A model generated the notes under the pieces. That model was not told the DNA's origin, made no database searches, and was given only the letters and a program-made list of their open reading frames with translations. Position numbers and translations under genes: made by a program. A DNA stretch of 64,000 nt from Mesostigma viride (taxonomy: Eukaryota; Streptophyta; Mesostigmatophyceae; Mesostigmatales; Mesostigmataceae): contig RPFO01000901.1 of the NCBI GenBank assembly GCA_009746045.1, positions 1 to 64,000 on the forward strand, in the 5' to 3' direction. This document shows positions 21,593 to 32,151 of this stretch, piece after piece (position 1 is the stretch's first letter; each line of letters begins with the position of its first letter).

Positions 21593-23652
21593 CTAATGGC
21601 CATCCGTCTGGTAAGTACCACGGGAGGCCAGCAGGACATCCAGGTACGCCTGGTAGTGAGACACATCCTCAGCATTGTCGTGCCTATCTACAGTGAGGAA
21701 AACATCGGCCCACACGCCGTCAGGAAAAAGACCCAGGAAGGCCCAGTAATACCTATGCTGCGTAAGAACGACCTGGCCCCGGGCCCAGTCCAGGAAACCA
21801 CAGGCAAAGAGGCGTAGGAAAGGCTCTACCGCGATCAGGCAGAGAGCCCGCAGGAGCAGGCGATGGTACCGGATCCGAGGGCGCATACCCGTCGGGAAAA
21901 ACAGATCTACCAGGGGCTCCACGTTGGACGGCCACAACCGGATATGCCGAATCTCACGGGAGCGCCACCGACGGGCACACTGTCGCGACCCGAACGTCTC
22001 GAGGTAGTCGCTAGCCCGGGGAGGAGGATGACCCGAGAGTCCAAACCCTGGCCCGGGATGGGCGCTGGACGACGGGCATCCCACTCTAGGATGGGCTGAA
22101 GGACCGTGCTGTACGTGGCACCCGGCACCGCAGGAAACTCTACCGTAAGGGCATCTGAGGCCATAATGCCCAGAGGCGGAGGGTAAGCCCACTGGAACCC
22201 GCCGTAGGTGTCCAAGTCATTGTGGCGCCTAGCCCAGCGATACAGGACGCGCCGAACCAGGATCTCACCCTGGAACACCGGATCAGCTAAAATAACCATA
22301 TCGAAAGGAGGCCGATCAGTCTCAACTGGTAGGCCACGGTCCCGCGGCGCCCGACACACCTGGGAGAACCCGTAGGACATGGGCGAAATGGCAAGCTCGG
22401 CGGAGGCGCGCGGCAGGTCACACTGGCGGCAGGCGAGCGCAGACATACCGTACCCAAAGACAGGCGTGTCGCGCGACTCCGGAGTCGCATGCACCACAGA
22501 AGGGGCCCGATCCCGATCGCCCTCTGACAACTCCCGAAGGGAATCGGCAGCGCGGGTGGCGCGAGGGTCAGAGCCACTGGACCGAACAACCGCAGCCAAA
22601 GACCGCGGGGCCGAAGGGACAGGGGCCGACGAAGGGGTAGGAACCGGCACAGACGCAGACGGCGCCGGTACAACAGGGGGCCGCGTCGGACCCGATGCCG
22701 CAGGGGGTCGCGACGGACCCGCCTCCGCAGCTGGCGCGCCGGTCTCTGGGGGCGGAGCACCACCAGGCCACATGTTGAAAATAGGGCCCGTGGGGACAGG
22801 CAATCCGGCATACGACTGGTTACCGTCTAAGCTCCAGTCAGGCACCGGGATCCTCTGCGGAGGACCGCCCTCCCAAAGCCTGGGAAGACCGCCCGGGTCG
22901 CTGAAGAAACCCCGCGAGGGCGGCGCTGACGTGGTGGGCGGCTCGGACGCGGCGGCGACGGGCGCGGCCGCTGGGACGGCGGACTCGCGCCGAGGCGCAG
23001 GTACGTCAGTAGCAGGCGCAGAGGTAGCCGAAGGCGTAGGAGCCGCAGCAACAGAGGGAACCGCAGCCGCCGAGGGCTCGCGCGGCACAGACGGACCCGT
23101 AGACGTCGAGGCGACCGAAGGGGAAGGGGGCACAGCTGCAGCAGACACCCCACCTGGCGTGGCTGGAGCGTGCGCCTGGGCCGCCATGAAGGCCCCGAAG
23201 GCCGCCGTCAGGGACTGGATCTGCGCCTGCATCGCAGAAACTGTCGCCGAAAGAGGATCAGGCTCACGACCAGAGCCCAAAGGGGTAGGCTCCACCGATG
23301 CGCACAGGACCGACCTCGGTGAAGACGGGACAGGGGAAGGCGCCGACACTGAAGAGGAGGACGCCGCAGGGGAGGCCGAATACTCAGGAGAATACTGTGC
23401 CTCTACCGGCGCGTCCGTAGGAGTAGGGTCGCCCAATCCTACGCCCGCTGTCTGGTCTGCTATCTCCATGAACTCTACTGCCCGTAGAAGGTCGCAGGGG
23501 TTCTCATCTACTTCCGCATCACCCTCGGCCGGAAGCCAGGGGAACACATCCCGTAGGCAGGAGCGGCCCACAGGGGTAGAAAGGTAGGAAAACACCCGGG
23601 GCACTGGAGAACCGCAGCTATCTGTCCCAAGGCTGGACAGCTGGAGCCACAT
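21593..23652 (-). pseudogene. Element B extra ORF downstream of pol
   Basis: The main frame (23652-21907, 581 codons from ATG) is Ala/Pro/Ser-rich for about 300 residues and then enters a better-ordered region (FGYGMSALACRQCDLP..., PPFDMVILADPVFQGEI). Near 21907-22192 the reading must shift to the frame ending at 21593, which continues with IRHIRLWPSNVEPLVDLFF, LTQHRYYWAFLGLFPDGVW and VSHYQAYLDVLLASRGTY. This C-terminal part resembles the element A product ending at 18951. The ORF sits between the chromodomain-bearing pol and the 3' LTR, where retroviruses carry env, but I see no membrane segment. Codon use is GC-rich. Function unknown. Confidence 0.6.
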
Positions 23653-23989
23653 CCTAACAAACAGTGCCCGGCATCGTCGAACCCGTGCAAAACAAGCTGG
23701 TGCGGTTCATCAGGGGAGGGACCGTACCACGTGACCCCGAAGAGAGCAGCCCTGACTAAACCGCATGTTGGGCCTGGAGGGCCGGCTGCACGATGCCACC
23801 CGGAAAACTGGACCGTGACACCCAGCGGCCCGGAAGGGCCTCGAAGTACAGCTCAGGGTCCGGTAGGGGCGGGACGGCAGCGGGCTCTCAGCCGGAGGGG
23901 TAGGCTCTGACATGACGGCTGCGGAGGGGAGGGGACAACCAACCACCCGTCGACAGCAGACATAACATAAGAGAGGAGAAGGTCTACAA

Positions 23990-25051
23990 CTAGAGCTTGT
24001 GCAGGGTTTTATATTCCTGCAGCAGGCGACTACACCCATCTAGCTCACTCTCCGTATACCAGACCTTATCTACTTCACTACGAGCATACATCCACTTCAC
24101 TTTATACTGACGCTGGGTACCGCGGCCCTTTTTGATATCTCTATGGGCCACGATGCTTTCTACTTCGTCTTCTACTTCCCCAGTGTCAGGGTTATGCTCT
24201 AAAGGGGCAGGCGCTAGCTCTCTACCAGCGAACGTACTAGGGTGGTACAGTTTCAGCTGGCTTCTATGGAAGGTGTTTGAATGTGTCTGCCAAGAGGTAG
24301 GGATATCGACTTTATATAAGAAATTTCCTACTCTAGACAACACATGGAAGGGTCCTAAGAAGGCGGGCCTAAGTTTGACCTTAAGTTCTGCTTCAAACTT
24401 ATGAGCAAAACGGCCAACACGGGGGCCTTCTACTAATACTAGATCTCCTATTTCTATCTCAGGTGCTCTTCTATCTAAGGAGGCACGCAACCTAGCAAGG
24501 TACTTAGACTGAGCTTTTTGGTACCCTGAGATCGCGTGGTCATGAGCAGTTTTCATTCTATCTAGTAAGGACTGTACACCTTCTACAGTATCTCGGGACA
24601 CATCATCCTTGTCCCGTAGAGGACTAGCTAAGAGAGAGGTAGGGGTAAGAGGCTGTCTACCAGTATCTAGGAAGAAGGGCGTATATCCATGCGCAGCCTG
24701 GGGGCAATTGTTGAGGGAGAACTCTACCAAACATAAATAATCCTCCCAATCACTTCCCGAGCCATTAACATAGTGCCTAAGCGCTTCTTCCACTACCCTA
24801 TTAAGACGCTCTACTAAATGAGAGGAGGAGGAGTGGTAGGCAGTACCGTAGGTAACCTTGGTACCGATGGCAGCGAAAAACTGCTGCCAAAAATCTGAGG
24901 TAAATAACTTATCCTTATCACTAATAAACTGCCTACTCAAACCATGATATCTGTATACATTATTGAGGTATAGGCGTGCGCAATCACGTGCTGTGAGTTC
25001 TAAAGGACACGGCACGAGATGGCACATACGAGTAAAACGATCTATGAACAC
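23990..25051 (-). CDS. Element B integrase C-terminal half with chromodomain
   Basis: A 353-codon frame. It starts inside the integrase core (FIDRFTRMCHLVPCP), then HGLSRQFISDKDKLF with the second catalytic Asp, and YHSSSSHLVERLNRVVEEAL with the catalytic Glu. The GPY/F-type module follows (LRPAFLGPFHVLSRVGNFLYKV). Near the end, DEVESIVAHRD...RQYKVKWMY...VWYTESEL is a recognisable chromodomain, the histone-binding module that directs chromovirus integration. The frame joins the upstream integrase frame by a shift around 25045. Stop near 23990. Confidence 0.9.
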   Translation of the reverse strand: MFIDRFTRMCHLVPCPLELTARDCARLYLNNVYRYHGLSRQFISDKDKLFTSDFWQQFFAAIGTKVTYGTAYHSSSSHLVERLNRVVEEALRHYVNGSGSDWEDYLCLVEFSLNNCPQAAHGYTPFFLDTGRQPLTPTSLLASPLRDKDDVSRDTVEGVQSLLDRMKTAHDHAISGYQKAQSKYLARLRASLDRRAPEIEIGDLVLVEGPRVGRFAHKFEAELKVKLRPAFLGPFHVLSRVGNFLYKVDIPTSWQTHSNTFHRSQLKLYHPSTFAGRELAPAPLEHNPDTGEVEDEVESIVAHRDIKKGRGTQRQYKVKWMYARSEVDKVWYTESELDGCSRLLQEYKTLHKL

Positions 25052-26501
25052 AAGGATTGGGCATTGCCCCTATCATTCTTTCTAAAAGGTCCTACAAAAT
25101 CCATCATGATAGAATCCCACGGCATGATGGGGTCAGGCAAGGTCCTAGGTTCTGCTATCTGTCCTACGTTATTGGGTTTCATCTCCTGGCAAGATTGACA
25201 AGTTCTAACATACTCATCTACATCCTTATAAAGGGAAGGCCAGTAATAAGAGCGGGCTACTAGGTCCCGTACCCGTTTACCACCCTGATGAGCAGCTAAG
25301 TCATGCAACTCAAAGAGCAAGGAGGAGCGACAGATAGGAGGGACATACAGGCGCCATTGAGGGGGAGAATCTGCTATCTGCACATATAAAAACCCACCTA
25401 CAAATTTACAAGGGTGCTTGCCTAATTGTTGGGGATGTGCAGCAATGGCAGCTAATGCTTCCGGCTCAGTGGCCGTAAATCTACTAATAAGGCGTTCAAG
25501 ATCAGAGGTAGGCATCGCTACAGAGGTATCCAGAACAGGTTTAAAGAGATCTCCTACCGCCTTGCCAAAGAGAAGGGGAGGTCCTAGAGGGACTATGTTT
25601 TCATAAGACTTTCCTGACCTAGTCGCTATATGGCTAAGCGGTATAGAAATTTTATTTTTCCCCTCCCCCCCCACCGAGGCCACGGGAAGGGCCTCACACG
25701 GGAGAGAGAGTCCTACGTGAGAAAGGAGATCAGGCATGCGAACAGCTGTATGAAAGAGGTAGGCATAGGATTCATCATCAGGTAGTTCACCATAAGGGGT
25801 TACACCCATAGTAGTAGGAACTAGAGTAGTATTGAGAACATCAAGGTCCTCGAAAAAGGAGTAATCTGCACGACGAGAGAGTGCATCTGGTACTATGTTA
25901 TCTACACCCTTAACATACTGAAGTTTAAAAGGGGAAAACTGTGCTAAAAATTCCATCCAGCGCGCTTGCCGAGGGGTAAGGTTGGGTTGGGAGAGAAGAT
26001 GGGTAAGGGGACGGTGATCCGTTTGGATAACTAATCTATAAGGATCTAGCTCACAGGGTTCATTCAGGCAGACATCAAATTGAGCACCTTTAAGAAAGTG
26101 CTGCCACGCGTGGCAACAATACACCACCGCTAAGAGTTCCTGCTGGTGTACGGGATAGTTACGCTCCGCAGGGAGCATTGTCCTAGAGATATACTCAATT
26201 GGCTGTAAGCCCTGACCCTGATCCTGGAGAAGGACGCCCCTATAGCTACCTTACTAGCATCTGTAGCTACAACAAAGGGTTTAGTAGTATCCGGTAGGAT
26301 GAGTACAGGAGGGGAAAGGAGTAGGGATTTTAGACACTGAAAAGCCGACTGACATTCACTACTCCAAACAAAGGGGATATCCTTCTTTAATAAATGATTA
26401 ATAGGGGCTGCTATAGTTGCGAAACGCGGGATAAAACGCCTATAGTAAGAAGCAATTCCTAGAAAACTACGTACACCTTTAACGTCGGTAGGGTAGGCCA
26501 T
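25042..26501 (-). pseudogene. Element B RNase H - integrase N-terminal part, frameshifted
   Basis: Two overlapping frames. The first (26501-26130) has the RT thumb/connection (GVRSFLGIASYYRRFIPRF) and the first RNase H motif PFVVATDASKVAIGA. The second (26178-25042) has the RNase H Glu and Asp motifs (PVHQQELLAVVYCCHAW, LVIQTDHRPLTHLLSQ, NIVPDALSRR), then the integrase zinc-binding HHCC domain (LHDLAAHQGGKRVRDL...CQSCQEMK) and the first catalytic Asp in DSIMMDFVGPF. One shift near 26150 and another near 25045 break the reading frame. Confidence 0.88.
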
Positions 26502-27925
26502 TCCTGAATTGACTTAGTTTTATCCGGGTCGGTAGCGACCCCGGCATCTGACAGAACGTGCCCTAAAAATGGGACACTCCTACCCGAACGAACTTTAGCA
26601 CGGCGCGCCCACAAAGAATTTTCAGCCATTATTTCTAATACTTTCTTTAAATCACGTAGGTGCGTTTCAAAATCAGGAGAGTAAATAAGAATATCATCTA
26701 AGTAAGCTTGAGCACAAGAACGGTCATGCTCAGATAAAGAAACAGAGGAGAAGGAAGGATCCTTTAAATCAGAGGACACCTGAGGAAGGTGAGAATTTCC
26801 CATAACAGGTCTAAGCACTTCATTCATTAACATTTGAAAAGAGGCAGGCGAGTTACAGAGTCCCATAGCCGCTACTCTAAACTGGTAATGACCAAAAGGG
26901 GTAGCAAAGGCGGTTTTATGGCAATCCTCAGGAGCTATCCGCAACTGCCAAAAACCATCCGCACAATCCAGTACTGTGAAACAAGTGGAACCTTTAACCT
27001 TATTAAATATATCATCAATACGAGGTAGAGGGTATTTAGACTTCACAGTAATATCATTCAACTTCCTATAATCAGTAACTAGGCGAAACTTGCCATTTGG
27101 CTTAGGAACTAACAGGACACCAGCTGAGTAGGGAGAGTTACTAGGCTCTATCAATCCTGCTTCTAATAGTGACACTAAAATCTGTTTTAGTTCCTTTAAC
27201 TCGGTAGGGCCCATTCTATACATCGGAGAGTGCGTAGGAACTGCACCGTCCTTGATAACTACACGGTGTAAAACAGAACGAGGAGGAGGATAAGAAGGAG
27301 TCTTTTCTTCAAAAACTTTTGAGGAATCTATCACAGCCATGTATCTTACTATTTCATTTTCAGTAAATCCCACTCCTATTGTATCCACTGTGTTTATATC
27401 TATATCCACACTATTATTAGTGATAGGTATCTCCTGTACTTCTAACTGAAGGAACATACATAATAAATATCCATATTCCTTTAATTCAGAACGCAACTCA
27501 TCATTGGACATTAATACTTCAGGTATAGGTCTTACAGGAGGATCAACAGGTGTAGGAGGAGTAATATCTACCAAGGATAAATTTTCCAATCTATAATGAC
27601 GTTCCGGTACCCAGTAAGAGCTATCTGGAAACCAAATGACCATGGTATCATAATTAATAGTAATCTTATTATCCTGGTGCCAATCTAATCCTAGTAATAC
27701 ATCAGCGGTAGTGATAGGGCCTATAGTGGCCGTCAGGTTGACAGTACGTCCTTGTATGACCAGGGGAAGGGACACCGTACCCGGGGAATGACTGGTGCGA
27801 CCATCAGCATAATGAACAGTGACAGGTTTGGTGTGAGGGGTAGGGACTAGTCCTAAACGCCTAACTAGGGCCTCGCTCACAAAGGAGCTAGCCGCACCGC
27901 TATCTACCAACACAGAGACATTCAA
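26459..27925 (-). CDS. Element B protease - reverse transcriptase part of pol
   Basis: Opens with a retropepsin (SVLVDSGAASSFVSEALVRR, catalytic Asp in DSGA; LLGLDW flap-side motif). The Ty3-type RT follows: SPYSAGVLLVPKPNGKFRLV, then YRKLNDITVKSKYPLPRIDD, TCFTVLDCADGFWQLRIAPE (first catalytic Asp) and AYLDDILIYSPDFETHL (YLDD box), then LGHVLSDAGVATDPDK. The frame starts at a TTG in mid-polyprotein, so the true start lies upstream in gag through a frameshift. It ends by frameshift at 26459, after which the next frame resumes at the connection domain. Confidence 0.92.
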   Translation of the reverse strand: MNVSVLVDSGAASSFVSEALVRRLGLVPTPHTKPVTVHYADGRTSHSPGTVSLPLVIQGRTVNLTATIGPITTADVLLGLDWHQDNKITINYDTMVIWFPDSSYWVPERHYRLENLSLVDITPPTPVDPPVRPIPEVLMSNDELRSELKEYGYLLCMFLQLEVQEIPITNNSVDIDINTVDTIGVGFTENEIVRYMAVIDSSKVFEEKTPSYPPPRSVLHRVVIKDGAVPTHSPMYRMGPTELKELKQILVSLLEAGLIEPSNSPYSAGVLLVPKPNGKFRLVTDYRKLNDITVKSKYPLPRIDDIFNKVKGSTCFTVLDCADGFWQLRIAPEDCHKTAFATPFGHYQFRVAAMGLCNSPASFQMLMNEVLRPVMGNSHLPQVSSDLKDPSFSSVSLSEHDRSCAQAYLDDILIYSPDFETHLRDLKKVLEIMAENSLWARRAKVRSGRSVPFLGHVLSDAGVATDPDKTKSIQEWPTLPTLKVYVVF

Positions 27926-28129
27926 AGTTCATCAGCATGCAAGAAAGGGTCTACAACAGTGTGGGGAACGGTTAAACCACCATTCAAGAACATAAGAGGA
28001 CGCACACGTAGTGGTAGGGAAGATTCAGCTCCTACAGAGGTTATAAAAACAGGCAGGCAAAAATTTTTATCTGGGGTACTATCTAAGGACCTGTCCAGGT
28101 TACCCCCGGCTGACAGGCCTACTGTTCCC

Positions 28130-29846
28130 CCTCCCCCCCAAATCCATAGGAACTAACCCCGAAGAAGACCCTGGCGAAAAAGCCACTGCTGGAGGGTCAC
28201 GAGGGAGCGAAGAGGGTGCGGGAGCCTGATTATCATAGGGGAACCCTGGGGGTCCTGCCTGCACAGCATTCAGCCTACTAGGGGTAGCTGAGGGAATGCG
28301 TCCTGAAGTAGGACGAATAGGAGCACGCTGAGGGGTACGAGGAGGGCGAGCGTCGGGATGAGGGGGAGCACCCGAAAGGAACTTGGGGCACTCACGTTTA
28401 AGATGACCTACTTCCTTACAATGATAGCATGTGATATGAGAGACATCAAGAGCTGAAGATCAGCAACGCAGATATCTAATTCTTCTACATAGGAGTTCTC
28501 CTCCTCAGGGGTAAGGATAATATTATTAATACGGGAACGGGTAGGGAGAGAAGGAGTGGTGAAGAAATCTGCTACTCGCAAGAGATGCTGGCGCACATGC
28601 TTGAGGGGCAGATCAGTAAAACGGTAGGCAGAGAACTGGCGCTTGACTTCACGTAATAAAGGTCTACTGAGGCCTTGGAGGAAGCGAGCACGTACTTCTG
28701 CACCCGACAAATCCCTAATTCGTACCATCTGAGCATCAAACTCTTTCATATACTCCTTAAATGATTTAGTACCCTGCTGCAAGGTACCAAAGGCTAATCT
28801 ATCCTGCCAATCTGAATCAGGAGGGACTAAATGGTTCTCTAAACGCTTAAACAATTCTGCTACAGAGTTAGGGTAGGCATGAGAGGCCAAAGACTCACAC
28901 TGAATGAGGTTAGCAAGCTCAGGAGTAATGCAGGTTGTAAGATAGTGAGGAACTAATACAGCATCAGAGAGACGCCATCTATTATGATTCTGCCACGACT
29001 CTGTGTTCTGGGTAAGCAACATAATAAAGGTGAAAAACTGTTGAGGGGTAGACTTGACATCCAGCTTGGGAAGGTTAGCAAAGAGGGGAAGAGCAGGGGG
29101 CTTAGGGGGATTAGAAGAGTCAGTTTTTCCCATAGGGCCACTATCTTCCACTGCTACATAAGCGGGATAGAAGGAAGGAAGAGGAAAGTCTTGGGTAGGG
29201 GTCTAGAAGGGGCCACCGTTTCAGGCTGGTGCCCATAAGAGAAGGGGACAGTATATTGCTCACGAAGAGAGGAGTAGGCAAAATGATCATAATTTCTATC
29301 ATCTAGGGGCATGGTGCTGAAATCACTATTAACTTCTAAATCAGCCACACGGGTAGGGACCTGGGCTGCCTCATAGGCCGTCTCAGGGTAGGACCAGGAA
29401 GCAGGTGGGTAAAAGGGAACTGCACTAGGGCGCCCAGAAGGGCCGACAGGGGCAGAGGCACGACCCGTGTTAAAAGCAGGCATGGAAGGCACAGGGTGGG
29501 AAGGAGGCCTAGAAAACATTGTTAGTTAGTGAGGACCTGCTGGAGGGTTGAGCCAAGGTTGCAGGAGGGGCAGGGGCCTGGTTCAGGGTAAGGGAAGGGT
29601 CATCACTAAATCTGACATACGTTGTTCATAGGTAGGAGGGGTAAGTGAGGGACGACGGCGACCACCAGTAACAGGAGAAGGAGGTGAGGTACGAAGATTA
29701 CCTTGAGGAGTGAGATGGTGCACCGTTTCAAGTGAGTCCCGTCGGTTACCACGATTGTTGTTATGGTTGTTAGTATTATTATTATTATTACTCATAGTAG
29801 GAGTGTTGGTAGGTATAGGCGACATGTTACCACCCACTGGATCCAT
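28130..29846 (-). pseudogene. Element B gag with CCHC zinc knuckle, frameshifted
   Basis: Begins at ATG 29846 (MDPVGGNMSPIPTN, then an Asn run). It continues through a Pro/Ser-rich frame (29519-29154) into the capsid-like frame 29151-28408 (TPQQFFTFIMLLTQNTESW, RFLQGLSRPLLREVKRQFSA, typical of Ty3 retrotransposon Gag). A shift near 28430 then gives CYHCKEVGHLKREC, a C-x2-C-x4-H-x4-C zinc knuckle encoded at about 28385-28430. A Pro-rich linker to protease follows. At least three frame changes are required. Confidence 0.85.
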
Positions 29847-29970
29847 TTTTAATTAAGTAAATGATTAGGAATCTAACTGAAAGCAACAAGGATAAAGGAC
29901 AAGGCCTAATTTAAGGCAAGGAAAGAAAAGAAAAAGCTTTTAATGTCCTAAAAGAAGGAAACAATTTAAA

Positions 29971-30363
29971 TCAATCCTTTTTAACAACAGTAATGGATAG
30001 GGAACCGAATTCTAAGGTGAGAGGAGTATCTAAGCTAGATGAGGATGCAGCCCGCTTAGGGGGAGACGAAGGAGGGGTAGCAAAATCTAGAGCTTCTACA
30101 GGAGGGCGACCATGAGGAGTAGAACGTACGTGTAGGCCTAAATCTGATACACTATGGTCTATAAGGAATTGTTGGGCTTCCTCGAAGGTAACAAATTTCT
30201 TATACCTAACTACATTATATGTACGATTTTGCACTATCTTCCTAGCATCTGACCAAGAGAGGAAAATGGCTGACCATTGAGGGGTAATAACTACGTAATA
30301 TTTAGCTAAGCTATTGTCACTGGACGAATGGGAAGGCGCAGTAAAAACACGACGTTGGCTCAT
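29971..30363 (-). CDS. Small ORF with RNase H1 N-terminal / Cauli_VI-type domain
   Basis: A 130-codon protein starting at ATG 30363 (MSQRRVFTAPSHSS), encoded between the 5' LTR and gag of element B. Residues ~20-65 read AKYYVVITPQWSAIFLSW then DARKIVQNRTYNVVRYKKF and TFEEAQQFL. This matches the pattern YYVV...G/A-I-F-x-SW...V...Y...KKF...EEA..FL of the RNase H1 N-terminal hybrid-binding domain, also found in caulimovirus protein VI (family knowledge). No RNase H catalytic part is attached, and the rest is a Pro/Ser-rich tail. It may bind RNA/DNA hybrids or double-stranded RNA during replication. An uninterrupted small ORF among frameshifted neighbours argues for selection, or simply for its short length. 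Confidence 0.72.
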   Translation of the reverse strand: MSQRRVFTAPSHSSSDNSLAKYYVVITPQWSAIFLSWSDARKIVQNRTYNVVRYKKFVTFEEAQQFLIDHSVSDLGLHVRSTPHGRPPVEALDFATPPSSPPKRAASSSSLDTPLTLEFGSLSITVVKKD

Positions 30364-30908
30364 GGTAACGCACCTGGTGGGTCTTGTGACGTCACGCTAG
30401 AAGAAGGGGTAGGCGACTTATCTGGGCGATCTGGATCACCGAAAGCAGCATGAGGGCGGAATTGTCCAGCGCTCGTCCTAAATCAGCGACCGAATAGTCC
30501 AGCGCTCGTCCTAAAGCAGCGACCCGTATCTCTGTGGGTGCGGCCGTCTAATAAAACAGCAGCACGAAGGAAAAAGGTGTAGGCTACTGCGACGCTAATC
30601 GTCTCACGCTGGCCGATCCGAACAATAATAATCCCCTATCTACGACAGGAAGCAACCGTAAGCAGGAAAACAAGGCGAAAGACAGGCTATCTACGAAAGG
30701 GTTTATCCGCTGCGAGCAGGTCTAGCATCTAGGTAGAGCGTGTCCCGAACCGGGCAGCACTACTCTCCCAGCTTGAAGGCGACCCGCCCATTACCTGTCA
30801 AGAAGGTGTCGTCTTCGTATCCCTGGACGCGGAAGGGTTCTTGCAAAGGCGTATGTGACAAAGGACCGTCGTCTCGTTCTCTACCTACGAAAGTTCCTCC
30901 GGAACCAT
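30364..30908 (-). other. Element B 5' leader and primer-binding region
   Basis: Non-coding stretch between the 5' LTR and the small ORF. Directly inside the LTR the - strand reads ATGGTTCCGGAGGAAC, the place of a primer-binding site; I cannot assign the tRNA. A short duplication (CCAGCGCTCGTCCTAAA, near 30464-30515) is visible. Confidence 0.5.
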
Positions 30909-31452
30909 TGTTACGTCCTAAATTTCTACCGCCACCTCTACCTCTAATGGGCCTGATGCTACCTAAACTGGTCAGGCCTCCTCTACTCAAACCCCTAGCG
31001 AAAGACGAACGTGACGGAGCTGATCTCAATGCATTAACGTATGTGTTACTGTAATACGCCATACAACCATTTACCAAAACCCGTTTACTCCAGGAATAGA
31101 GGAAGGAAACACCCTACACTGCCGTGACCCAAGCCTATATGTGTTAATTCATTTAACACACGCCGAGTGCACACACGAGGGGTAGAACGTGCATAAATGG
31201 TCACCAACGGTCCAACACGCTCGGGCCGACATGGCCCTCGCCTACAGATGCACGCTGGTCCACTACATTCTACCAAAGGATCAGGACCACTAGTAAAGTA
31301 CGCGGCGCGGCGCCCAAAGGCACCCAATGTACCACAGTACTGTTACGAGGACAATAGTGTCCCGGTAGGAGCTACACGTAAACCTAGGGACAACTGAGGC
31401 AAAAGACCTAATTTACGTCCGTAACTACAACGAATTGTTACGCGACGTAACA
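30909..31452 (-). repeat. 5' LTR of element B
   Basis: 544 bp, matching 20679-21222 with about two noticed substitutions (GCCGAGTG versus GCTGAGTG, and CAACTGAGG versus CAACCGAGG). Confidence 0.95.
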
Positions 31453-32060
31453 TTTTCCCCCCGCAACGCCGTGTCCAAGGGAAGATACCGAGGAAACCGG
31501 TACCTTAAGAGGTCCCGCGCCGGCTTTGGGACTAGGAATAGCAGGAGTCGCGGGTAGGCCAGGCCTGCCTCGACGGTGGTGATACACTTGTTACAGGCGG
31601 ACAGTTCCGCTCGATCGTGAGTATCCCAGGCCGTGCCTACCACCACACCGTCGCGTACTGCGGTGCGGGTCTCCACCTTGATCCCCACATTGCTCCGGAG
31701 GAACAACCGAAATTGCTCCAACGGGACTCGGTTGACGCGCGACAGGATCGAGTCGGCCCGATGGTCGGATGGCATCTGATTATGGCGCCGACGCCGCCAC
31801 TCGAATAATGTCTCGTCACCCTTGCCGTAGTCATGCAGAAACAGACGAGGGTTGAAGGTCTCCTCGTTTATCTCCGTGACCGGTCCAAACTGCTGAAGGT
31901 TCTGCACAGGGGACTCAGGATCCGGCATCTCCAGGTCGACTAAATCCCCGTCGCTCTGCGCCCCCTCTGCATCAGGTAACTCAGTGTCCGTGCTGCCTCC
32001 GCGGCGTTGGATCGGCTGGTTCCTGGGAAGCGCCTCCGCGGCGTCCCTCTGCATGTGCAA
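31453..32060 (-). pseudogene. Element A extra ORF, N-terminal part (split by element B)
   Basis: Starts at ATG 32060 (MHMQRDAAEALPRNQP) about 90 bp after the end of element A pol. It contains an acidic stretch, then FNPRLFLHDYGKGDETLFEW, VNRVPLEQFRLFLRSNVGI and YPRLLLFLVPKPARDLLRY. Element B is inserted at its TTTTC site. With B removed, the frame would continue about 20 codons into sequence below 20678 and then meet a stop that overlaps the next frame. No known domain recognised. Confidence 0.55.
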
Positions 32061-32151
32061 TACACAACAAAAGAAGCGTCAGTCGACGTGCACCTTGATA
32101 CCTGGCTCACACACAACCCTCACCCTTACTTCCTACGTCGTGGTGAGTCCT

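Larger units (their letters stand above)
20679..31452 (-). mobile_element. Ty3/gypsy chromovirus, element B (complete, nested in element A)
   Basis: A 10.8 kb element with 544-bp LTRs at both ends (20679-21222 and 30909-31452). LTR termini are perfect TGTTACGTC/GACGTAACA inverted repeats, and a 5-bp duplication TTTTC flanks it (20674-20678 and 31453-31457). Only about two mismatches between the LTRs were noticed, which suggests recent insertion. On the - strand the order is: RNase H1 N-terminal-like ORF, gag with zinc knuckle, protease-RT-RNase H-integrase-chromodomain, extra ORF, polypurine tract, LTR. It lies in the post-pol gene of element A. Several frameshifts interrupt gag and pol. Confidence 0.93.

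Noticed and set aside
22379-23587. 402-codon + strand frame opposite the element B extra ORF
   Set aside because: Ala/Gly/Thr-rich mirror of a GC-rich coding region on the - strand; no motif of its own.
18951-23652. Idea that the post-pol ORFs are retroviral env genes
   Set aside because: No signal peptide, transmembrane helix or cysteine-rich ectodomain is visible; only the position resembles env.
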